Part shown: positions 45,753 through 53,240 of the stretch, piece by piece
How the letters are laid out: every line of letters begins with the position of its first letter
Numbering within the stretch: the stretch's first letter is position 1
NCBI GenBank assembly: GCA_026391835.1
Contig: JAPLDF010000068.1
Location: 62,001-126,000 of the forward strand
Source: Bacteroidota bacterium
GTDB taxonomy: Bacteria > Bacteroidota > Bacteroidia > Bacteroidales > FEN-979
Reading direction: 5' to 3'
DNA: 64,000 bases
Notes under the pieces: model-generated
Database searches by the model: none
The model's input: only the letters and a program-made list of their open reading frames with translations
What the model was told of the DNA's origin: nothing
Program-made: the position numbers and the translations under genes

Positions 45753-48173
45753 ATGAAAAGAGCCATTACATTTCTTACGGCTTTGCTATTGCCATTTCTG
45801 ACAATGGCTGGCGAAGCAAACCTGATAATTCCTGCAGGTATCAGGGATCAGTCTATTCTTTACTGGGGATTTTTGATCACCATTGCGGGCTTTATGTTCG
45901 GGTTGTTTCAATTTCTTAAAGTAAAAAAAATCGGTGCGCATAAATCCATGCTGGATGTTGCACAGGTAATTTTCGAGACGTCGAAGACCTATCTCATACA
46001 GCAGGGAAAATTTTTAGTAATTCTTTTTATTTTCATCGGTTCTGCCGTGGCATTTTATTTCGGATGGCTCTCAGATGCCAGTTTTGGAATCGGTGGGGTA
46101 TTGATGATTTTAGGATGGACGATCATCGGCATCCTTGGCTCATACAGTGTTGCCTGGTTTGGTATCAGGATGAACACCCTGGCAAATGCCCGGATGGCCT
46201 TTGCATCGCTCGAACGGAAACCGATCAAGCTGCTGAATATTCCGCTTAACGCAGGAATGAGCATCGGCGTCGTGCTGATTTCGCTGGAGCTGATCATGAT
46301 GCTCATCATTTTGATGTTTGTTCCCGGGGAGTATGCCGGAGCAAGTTTTATCGGGTTTGCCATTGGCGAATCGCTGGGTGCTTCGGCCTTGAGAATTGCC
46401 GGAGGTATCTTTACCAAAATCGCCGACATCGGCTCCGACCTGATGAAGGTAATCTTCAAGATCGGCGAAGATGACCCGAGAAACCCCGGCACCATTGCCG
46501 ACTGTGTTGGCGACAATGCCGGCGACAGCGTCGGCCCGACGGCCGATGGTTTTGAGACCTACGGCGTAACAGGTGTTGCATTGATTTCGTTTATCGTACT
46601 GGCAGTTGCTGATCCGGCACTCCAGGTTCAGTTGCTGACATGGATTTTTGTGATGCGTATCTTTATGATCATCACTTCCATCGTATCATTCTGGATCAAC
46701 GCCGCCATCAGCAAGGCAAAATACAGCCATGTGGATGACCTTGATTTCGAAAAACCGCTTACATCGCTGGTATGGATCACGTCACTCCTCTCCATTGCCG
46801 TAACGTTTGTGATCAGCTACATGACCATCAGCAATCTTCCCAACGACCTTTGGATCACCTTATCGGTCATCATCAGTGCCGGAACGCTCGGCGCTGCGCT
46901 GATCCCCGAGTTTACAAAACTTTTCACCAGCCCCAAATCGACCCACGTCAACGAAGTGGTTGTTGCTTCGCAGGAGGGTGGTGCTTCACTCAACATCCTT
47001 TCAGGACTTGTTGCCGGCAATTTCAGCGCATTCTGGCAGGGCATGGTTTTTTTCCTGCTCATGTTTGTCGCCTATTTTGCGAGCACATTCGGGCTCAGCA
47101 ACTTTATGATCTACCCGTCCATTTTTGCTTTCGGACTGGTGGCTTTCGGGATGCTGGGCATGGGACCTGTCACCATTGCCGTTGACAGTTACGGCCCTGT
47201 AACCGACAATGCGCAGTCCATCTATGAATTGTCGCTGATCGAAGAGATCCCCGGCATTTCTGCTGAAATTGAACGTGATTTCGGGTTCAAACCGGATTTT
47301 GAAAAATCAAAACATTATCTCGAAGCCAACGACGGCGCAGGAAACACCTTTAAAGCCACCGCCAAACCGGTATTGATCGGAACTGCTGTTGTGGGGGCCA
47401 CCACCATGATCTTTTCGCTGATCCTGGTTATTAAAAAATCGCTGGGCATCGAACCCGAGCAGATCCTAAACCTTCTGAATCCCTATACCATTTTAGGTTT
47501 CCTCCTTGGCGGAGCCGTCATTTACTGGTTCAGCGGCGCATCCATCCAGGCTGTTACCACGGGTGCCAGCCGGGCCGTTGCATACATCAAGGAAAACATC
47601 AACCTTGATCCGAATGCACCTAAAAAAGCGGATACCGCTAAATCAAAAGAGGTCGTCCAGATCTGTACGGTTTATGCCCAGAAGGGCATGCTGAACATCT
47701 TCATCGCCATCTTCTCGTTTGCACTTGCCTTTGCATTTCTTTCTTCGCCAACCGGTTTAACCGAATCGATGACCGGTGAAGAAAAGCTGAGTTATGCATT
47801 GCCTGTCTCACTTTTCGTCAGCTACCTGATCTCCATTGCATTCTTCGGCCTGTACCAGGCGATTTTCATGGCCAATGCCGGCGGAGCCTGGGACAATGCA
47901 AAAAAGGTGATTGAAGTTGACATGAAAGAAAAGGGAACTGAACTTCATGCTGCATCTGTTGTAGGTGATACCGTGGGCGATCCTTTCAAGGATACCTCAT
48001 CGGTGGCCATGAACCCGATCATCAAGTTTACCACCCTGTTCGGGTTGCTGGCAATGGAAATCGCCCTGTCGGTGCATTTCAGGCCAATGGCTCATTATAT
48101 CGGACTTGCATTTTTTGCCGTTGCTTTATATTTCGTTTACCGCTCATTTTACAAAATGCGTATCAGAGACTAA
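45753..48173 (+). CDS. hppA: Membrane-bound ion-translocating pyrophosphatase
   Basis: Integral-membrane pyrophosphatase that couples PPi hydrolysis to H+ and/or Na+ export across the inner membrane. The 806-residue protein has about 16 helices and conserved elements: KIADIGSDLM, EDDPRNPGTIADCVGDNAGD, NAGGAWDNAKKVIE and VGDTVGDPFKDTS. Several otherwise near-invariant stretches differ from the common type: the first signature continues SVGPTADGFETYGVTG instead of the usual GMxADLFxSY form, and VDSYGPVTDNAQSI replaces VDAYGPIxDNAGGI. The K+-site motif reads GNTFKAT with Lys where K+-dependent enzymes have Ala, which points to a K+-independent enzyme. I suspect the divergent Na+-regulated subfamily. 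A terminator follows. Confidence 0.93.
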   Translation: MKRAITFLTALLLPFLTMAGEANLIIPAGIRDQSILYWGFLITIAGFMFGLFQFLKVKKIGAHKSMLDVAQVIFETSKTYLIQQGKFLVILFIFIGSAVAFYFGWLSDASFGIGGVLMILGWTIIGILGSYSVAWFGIRMNTLANARMAFASLERKPIKLLNIPLNAGMSIGVVLISLELIMMLIILMFVPGEYAGASFIGFAIGESLGASALRIAGGIFTKIADIGSDLMKVIFKIGEDDPRNPGTIADCVGDNAGDSVGPTADGFETYGVTGVALISFIVLAVADPALQVQLLTWIFVMRIFMIITSIVSFWINAAISKAKYSHVDDLDFEKPLTSLVWITSLLSIAVTFVISYMTISNLPNDLWITLSVIISAGTLGAALIPEFTKLFTSPKSTHVNEVVVASQEGGASLNILSGLVAGNFSAFWQGMVFFLLMFVAYFASTFGLSNFMIYPSIFAFGLVAFGMLGMGPVTIAVDSYGPVTDNAQSIYELSLIEEIPGISAEIERDFGFKPDFEKSKHYLEANDGAGNTFKATAKPVLIGTAVVGATTMIFSLILVIKKSLGIEPEQILNLLNPYTILGFLLGGAVIYWFSGASIQAVTTGASRAVAYIKENINLDPNAPKKADTAKSKEVVQICTVYAQKGMLNIFIAIFSFALAFAFLSSPTGLTESMTGEEKLSYALPVSLFVSYLISIAFFGLYQAIFMANAGGAWDNAKKVIEVDMKEKGTELHAASVVGDTVGDPFKDTSSVAMNPIIKFTTLFGLLAMEIALSVHFRPMAHYIGLAFFAVALYFVYRSFYKMRIRD

Positions 48174-48191
48174 CTTTCAACTACTTGCAGG

Positions 48192-48230
48192 AAAGAGGTT
48201 GCGGGAATAGTTCCGGCAGCCTCTTTTTTT
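48192..48230 (+). terminator. Rho-independent terminator after hppA
   Basis: The left arm AAAGAGGTTGCGGGAA (48192-48207) pairs with TTCCGGCAGCCTCTTT (48211-48226), with one G-U pair and one mismatch, followed by a T tract. Confidence 0.8.
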
Positions 48231-48232
48231 TG

Positions 48233-48265
48233 ACAAATGACAAGTGACAAGTGACAAGTGACAAA
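48233..48265 (+). repeat. GTGACAA heptamer repeat after hppA
   Basis: Four to five copies of GTGACAA (first one ATGACAA) follow the hppA terminator directly and end 22 bases before the GGCAACC promoter element of the sigma factor gene. Confidence 0.8.
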
Positions 48266-48286
48266 TAAAAAAACATGGTTTTTCGA

Positions 48287-48312
48287 GGCAACCATTGGGA
48301 ACAGTTGTGTTA
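48287..48312 (+). promoter_or_regulatory. ECF-type promoter element upstream of the sigma factor gene
   Basis: GGCAACC (48287-48293), 14 bases, then TGTTA (48308-48312). The same arrangement is found before three T9SS cargo genes (50304, 55390, 57848). It does not fit TAnnTTTG; a nearby TACCTTTA (48311-48318) is a possible overlapping weak -7 box. The sigma GTG start is 25 bases after the element. Confidence 0.6.
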
Positions 48313-48337
48313 CCTTTATGCAGGATATTGAAAACGC

Positions 48338-48922
48338 GTGGAGGAAGACCTTATCAGAAAAGCAATCGCCAGGGATATCAGCGCCATTGAAGCGTTGTAT
48401 GACCGCCATGCGCCCACACTGCTGAGCGTTTGCTTCCGTTACTGCGGCAACCGCAATGATGCCGAAGACATTCTACATGACGGTTTCATCAAGATCATCC
48501 AGAAGATCCACACCTTTAAAGTAAGATCTGAAGGCAGCCTGGAGGCATGGATGCGGCGGATCATGGTCAATACCGCCCTCAATTTTTTGCGTGACCGCAT
48601 GAAAGAGAAGGCCTTCATCGACATTGCCCCCATCCTTGATAAAATCGACATGCACGATGAGGAGGATGTTGATCCGGAAGCAGTTTACCTGCAGGTTGAA
48701 CGGGAAAAAATCATGGAGATGATCTGTGAGCTGCCCGCCGGGTACCGGACCGTTTTCAACCTTTATGTTTTTGAACAATACGGGCACCGTGAGATCGCAG
48801 AACTGCTCAGGTGTTCCGAAAATACATCCAAGTCACAGCTTTCAAAAGCGCGTGCCCTGTTGAGAAAAAAAATGAATCAACTGGTCAATGTTAAACCATC
48901 ACCGACCTATGAAAAAGTATAA
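48338..48922 (+). CDS. ECF-type RNA polymerase sigma factor
   Basis: A 194-residue extracytoplasmic-function sigma factor with only regions 2 and 4. Region 2: LYDRHAPTLLSVCFRYCGNR, then DAEDILHDGFIKIIQKIHTF and AWMRRIMVNTALNFLRDRM (promoter -10 recognition). Region 4: LPAGYRTVFNLYVFEQYGHR, then EIAELLRCSENTSKSQLSKA (-35 recognition helix-turn-helix). The start is GTG 48338; no in-frame ATG is near. Its 3' end overlaps the start of the next gene by 14 bases, so it is coupled to the predicted anti-sigma. It carries the same upstream element as its presumed targets, suggesting autoregulation. Confidence 0.92.
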   Translation: MEEDLIRKAIARDISAIEALYDRHAPTLLSVCFRYCGNRNDAEDILHDGFIKIIQKIHTFKVRSEGSLEAWMRRIMVNTALNFLRDRMKEKAFIDIAPILDKIDMHDEEDVDPEAVYLQVEREKIMEMICELPAGYRTVFNLYVFEQYGHREIAELLRCSENTSKSQLSKARALLRKKMNQLVNVKPSPTYEKV

Positions 48923-50285
48923 TCATCCGATCGATGATCTCTTCAGTGAGGCCCTGAAGGATCACCAGATGGCACCCCGGGACGAAGCCAAAAAGGCGTT
49001 CCTGCGCGATGTCATACAGGCTGCCCCGGCAGAAAAGAAAGGCAGAAGAGGGCTGATCCTTCTTTCTGTTCTGCTGGCACTGCTGAGCGCAGGAATAGTC
49101 TTGTGGATCAATGCCTCCGATAAAGCCTCCTCCCATCCCCGGGAGAAATCAACCTCCACCCCGCATCAACTGCAGTTCGCCGACAAACAAACCAGCAATG
49201 CAGGTAAAAGCAATACGAATACCTCTGGAAATTCATCCAAAACAAACACCACGACCAATTTTTCCAATAAACAGCCTGTCCGTAGCCAGCCAGGACAGCA
49301 ACCACTTTCAATCGGCATTGCCTCACAATCGCAAAAAACCAGGAACCCCGGCAGGGCAACAAACCATCAAAACCCTCCGAAAGCTGCTCCGGCAGCATCA
49401 CGCCAGCACGAGAACGTTCAGGCACAGGCCCGGGAATCAACTGAAACTTTAACCAATACGGAAACTGCACCGGTGTTGAATGCAGTAAAACCAGATACCG
49501 GTTCGGTTCCCGTGGTTAAGCGGTCAGATTCTGTTGTGAATCCAGCCGTACCTGCCAAACAACATGGCTCTGGCAAGGAAGCAGGGAAACACAGCAACCG
49601 GGTCCCCGAAATCGGGGTTTATTACACACCTGAATGGATGTTCGGTACGCTTGAAGGGACAAAATTCGTGAACAATTTCGGCCTGGAGGGAACCTTCCAT
49701 TTTGGCAGGTTTTCGGTGCGGACCGGGGCCGGTATATCAGTTGCCAAAGGAACCAATGAACTTGTTGTGGCGTACAATGATTTCCTTGGCACCTACAATA
49801 AACTGGACTCCATGAATTTCACCTGGAATGATCCGGCACACAATTATATCCCCACCATGTACACCTCCAAAAAAGATGTCTGGGACAGCCTGATGAAACT
49901 CGAGAATGCCAGGATCGTCAAGCGATACACCTACCTGCAGATCCCCATGATCATGGGGTATGACTTCTGGCAGACAGAACGGGTTTCGGTGGGGGTGCGT
50001 GCAGGACCTATCCTGTCGCTCCTCCTCACATCAAAGCAGTTATCGGCTGCCTATGACCCGGGGAGCAAACGAATTATCAGCATCAATGACATCGCACCCG
50101 AACAGGTCAGCCTTAACTGGCAGGTGATGGCAGGCATCAACACTTCCATTGTCCTGACCCGCAAACTGAAGTTTGAAATTGAACCGGAGGTGAGGTACTA
50201 CTTTAACTCGGTTTATGAAAAACCGGTAAACAATACCAAGCCATGGTCCATCGGTGTGCGTGCAGCATTTGTTGTGGAATTATAA
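48909..50285 (+). CDS. Predicted anti-sigma factor/outer-membrane beta-barrel fusion
   Basis: A 458-residue protein coupled to the sigma gene. The first ~45 residues (MKKYNHPIDDLFSEALKDHQ) are soluble and short, as expected for an anti-sigma peptide; one TM helix follows at about 48-68. Residues about 70-235 form a disordered linker rich in Asn, Gln, Ser, Thr, Pro and Lys. The C-terminal ~220 residues look like an outer-membrane PorT-type/OmpA-like barrel: FGLEGTFHFGRFSVRTGAGI, YLQIPMIMGYDFW, VGVRAGPILSLLLTSKQL, FEIEPEVRYYFNSV, ending AFVVEL. The start is ATG 48909; an ATG at 48888 is earlier but adds no anti-sigma-like residues. The layout implies a protein spanning the envelope. The anti-sigma role is inferred from position. 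Confidence 0.75.
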   Translation: MKKYNHPIDDLFSEALKDHQMAPRDEAKKAFLRDVIQAAPAEKKGRRGLILLSVLLALLSAGIVLWINASDKASSHPREKSTSTPHQLQFADKQTSNAGKSNTNTSGNSSKTNTTTNFSNKQPVRSQPGQQPLSIGIASQSQKTRNPGRATNHQNPPKAAPAASRQHENVQAQARESTETLTNTETAPVLNAVKPDTGSVPVVKRSDSVVNPAVPAKQHGSGKEAGKHSNRVPEIGVYYTPEWMFGTLEGTKFVNNFGLEGTFHFGRFSVRTGAGISVAKGTNELVVAYNDFLGTYNKLDSMNFTWNDPAHNYIPTMYTSKKDVWDSLMKLENARIVKRYTYLQIPMIMGYDFWQTERVSVGVRAGPILSLLLTSKQLSAAYDPGSKRIISINDIAPEQVSLNWQVMAGINTSIVLTRKLKFEIEPEVRYYFNSVYEKPVNNTKPWSIGVRAAFVVEL

Positions 50286-50303
50286 TTTTTTAGCCTTTTT
50301 TTT

Positions 50304-50329
50304 GGCAACCTTTTGAGGCGAACGGGTTA
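50304..50329 (+). promoter_or_regulatory. ECF-type element upstream of the first PKD protein gene
   Basis: GGCAACC (50304-50310), 14 bases, GGTTA (50325-50329). The ATG lies 75 bases after the second box, exactly the distance found at 55411-55486, and the leaders are similar in sequence. Confidence 0.6.
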
Positions 50330-50399
50330 TATTATCACAGAACATCCGGAACCAGGTTCTTAAACATTTACGATTCAATAATATATTAAAACATATCCC

Positions 50400-53171
50400 A
50401 TGAAAAAGTTACTCCTCCCGTTTTTGTTCCTTCTGCTGGTGCTGCCCGCAATGTCGCAGGGAATCGTTAACATTACCGGAACCGTAACTGATACGGCGAC
50501 CGGCAATCCCATCCCGAACCATGCCGTTACCATCACCAACGATTCCACTTCGGTATGGTTTTATAACCACATCGTTTATACAGACAACAGCGGCGTATAC
50601 CGGGATACGGTTGTGACGGCAGCTCCGGGCGGAAGCCCGGGTGTGCTGTTTGTACGCACAATCGATTGCCAGAACTACCAGCACCAGGCCGTATTGAATT
50701 ATAATCCTGCAAATTTCAACTTCACTGCCAATTTCTCCATTTGCTATTCAAATATTCCCTGCTCTGCAAATTTCACGACCCTGCAACAGCAATCACTCAC
50801 TCTTCAGTTTACCGATGCTTCTATAGGCGGCGGCACATCACACGCATGGATGTTCGGAGACGGCGCAACCTCGGGGGAGATGAACCCGGTGCATACCTAC
50901 GGCATGCCTGGTTATTACACGGTTTCCCTGACCATCGGGGCCCTGGGAACAACCTGTTACAATACGATCACGAAACCAGTATATGTCTGGGATTCGACTG
51001 CGGGAAGCTGTCATGCTGATTTTCAGGTAGTTGCCGGTGTAAACACCACGTATATCTTTTATGATCAGTCGGGCGGCAATATCATGTACTGGGAATGGAA
51101 TTTTGATGATCCGGCGAGCGGATCAAACAACGTTTCCACGTTGCAAAATTCCTCACACGCCTATACGCATACAGGTACCTACACACCATGCCTGACGGTT
51201 CGCGGCGCCGACAGCACCTGTTTTGATATCAATTGCAAACCGGTGGTTGTCGGGTCAGCTACCCCGGTATACCTCTGCCTCAGCGGCACCGTAATAAACC
51301 AGGTCACCAGCCTGCCGATGCCCAACCATGCCGTGACCTGGAACTTTGTCGACACCTTGTACGGCCCCCGTACGGTTTTTACGAACAGCAACGGCGTATA
51401 CGCAGACTCAGTGATGCTTCCGCCGGGTATAAACAGCGGAACTTATTATGCATGGACACAGGATTGCGAGCTGTTCGCACAATTCACATCAACCTTTAAC
51501 GCCCCGTTCTTACACCCTGTCCAAAATTTTAACCTCAGTTGTGAAACGATCCTTCCCTGCCAGGCTAAAATGAAGGTCTCAGCGGCCGGCATTCTGACTG
51601 CCCGGTTTGAAGATAAATCAACAGGTGGTGTCAGCTCAAGAACCTGGGATTTTGGCGACGGCTTTACCTCCACCTTAGAGAACCCGGTCCACACATACAG
51701 TTCGCAGGGTGATTTCCTGGTGACGCTTTCCACGGTCAACAACATCACCGGGTGTACCAGTACCAAATTAAAAAGTATCACTTTTGCCGATTCACTGCTC
51801 TGCAACGCCAGTTTCACTTTTTCAAACACCCAGAATCCCAGGACAATCCAATTCCAGGATCAGTCCAGCGGGGCAAATGGCGTCCGCACGTGGTCTTTTG
51901 GGGACGGGGATCTGTCTACCCTGGCCAACCCGCAGCATACTTACCGGTATCCCGGGTTATACATGGTGACACTATCAGTCGGAAATTACACCTTAACCTG
52001 CTGGACGGCTGCTTCCGCAGCTGTGCTCATCACCGATTCGATTGTCCCGTGCCAGTCGAACTTCACCTATATTACCAGTCCTGCCACCGGCCCGAAGATG
52101 GTTCAATTCACCGACCTTTCAACCGGCAACCCTTCACAATGGCAATGGGATTTCGGCGACGGCGACTCATCTGTACAACGCTACCCGATCCATTCCTATG
52201 CTGCCCCAGGCACCTATCATGTTTGCCTGGCCATTGCCGGTGATTATTGCACCAGCACTTTTTGCCAGGACCTGGTCATCCAGGACAGCCTTGTTTTCCA
52301 CCAGGTTTACGGACAGGTATTTTCAGGCAACTTCCCGCTTTCTGCCGGCCTTGCCATGATCATTTCCATGGATACCACCGGCACCTACCAGCCATTTGTA
52401 GATGTTTTCCCGGTCGATTCCAACGGCGTCTATTATTTCACCATGGTTCCGAACGGGAGCTATTACATCCTGGCCACCCCTTCCGATTCAACAGGATACC
52501 TGCCAACCTACTACGGAAATTCGATCAACTGGCAGCAAGCCACGCTCCTGACATTCGGAACTCCAAGCAATCCATACAATATCAGCCTTGCACAGTCGGA
52601 CCAGGTACCTTCCGGCCCCGGGTCAGCCTCCGGGCAGATCAACCTGGGCAAGGTGAACAACTCGCTCACCGACAAGATCAACATGCTGCTGCTGAATGCG
52701 CAGGCCATACCGATCGGGTTTACCCCGGTTTCCGCTTCAGGTGCGTTCAGTTTCCCTGCCATGGCCTATGGCACCTATTACCTGCATGCTGAAATGCCCG
52801 GAATTACGAGCGACGATGTCATGATAACCATCACCCCTGAAAAACCACATGCGGATGTTGTGATGACATTTACCGGGAACAGGATTATTGGCATCGGTGA
52901 AGAGGCAAACCCGGTGAACCACTGGTCCGCATACCCGAATCCCGTCGCTGACCGGCTTTCAATAAACATCGACCTGAAACATGCTTCAATGGCCGAGATT
53001 GGGATTTATAATGTTACCGGTAAAATGGTCTCGGGCATGCAGGCACCGCTGAATGCCGGGCCCAACAGCATCGGGATATCAACTGCCGGCCTGCCACAGG
53101 GGGTCTATGCGCTGCGCATCTCTTCCCGCGATGGATTACTGCTTACCACCAAACTGGTCAAGACCAGGTAA
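50400..53171 (+). CDS. Multi-PKD-domain T9SS cargo protein (923 aa)
   Basis: A large secreted surface protein, probably an adhesin or matrix component. Signal peptide (about 1-19), a carboxypeptidase regulatory-like beta-sandwich (22-105), PKD1 (about 118-197) and PKD2 (203-287), a second regulatory-like domain (291-380) that repeats the first, then PKD3 (385-460), PKD4 (463-540) and PKD5 (545-625), recognised by FGDG motifs and NPVHTY-like segments. A module of about 210 residues (632-840, beginning HQVYGQVFSGNFPL) shared with two other proteins here precedes the T9SS type A sorting domain (about 848-923, YPNPVADRL ... LPQGVYALRI). No catalytic motif is seen. Confidence 0.88.
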   Translation: MKKLLLPFLFLLLVLPAMSQGIVNITGTVTDTATGNPIPNHAVTITNDSTSVWFYNHIVYTDNSGVYRDTVVTAAPGGSPGVLFVRTIDCQNYQHQAVLNYNPANFNFTANFSICYSNIPCSANFTTLQQQSLTLQFTDASIGGGTSHAWMFGDGATSGEMNPVHTYGMPGYYTVSLTIGALGTTCYNTITKPVYVWDSTAGSCHADFQVVAGVNTTYIFYDQSGGNIMYWEWNFDDPASGSNNVSTLQNSSHAYTHTGTYTPCLTVRGADSTCFDINCKPVVVGSATPVYLCLSGTVINQVTSLPMPNHAVTWNFVDTLYGPRTVFTNSNGVYADSVMLPPGINSGTYYAWTQDCELFAQFTSTFNAPFLHPVQNFNLSCETILPCQAKMKVSAAGILTARFEDKSTGGVSSRTWDFGDGFTSTLENPVHTYSSQGDFLVTLSTVNNITGCTSTKLKSITFADSLLCNASFTFSNTQNPRTIQFQDQSSGANGVRTWSFGDGDLSTLANPQHTYRYPGLYMVTLSVGNYTLTCWTAASAAVLITDSIVPCQSNFTYITSPATGPKMVQFTDLSTGNPSQWQWDFGDGDSSVQRYPIHSYAAPGTYHVCLAIAGDYCTSTFCQDLVIQDSLVFHQVYGQVFSGNFPLSAGLAMIISMDTTGTYQPFVDVFPVDSNGVYYFTMVPNGSYYILATPSDSTGYLPTYYGNSINWQQATLLTFGTPSNPYNISLAQSDQVPSGPGSASGQINLGKVNNSLTDKINMLLLNAQAIPIGFTPVSASGAFSFPAMAYGTYYLHAEMPGITSDDVMITITPEKPHADVVMTFTGNRIIGIGEEANPVNHWSAYPNPVADRLSINIDLKHASMAEIGIYNVTGKMVSGMQAPLNAGPNSIGISTAGLPQGVYALRISSRDGLLLTTKLVKTR

Positions 53172-53240
53172 ATTCAAAAAATACGAGGTTTATATCCGAC
53201 AGTCATAAAAACCATTATTTAAAATAAAGGAGGCCGTTAT

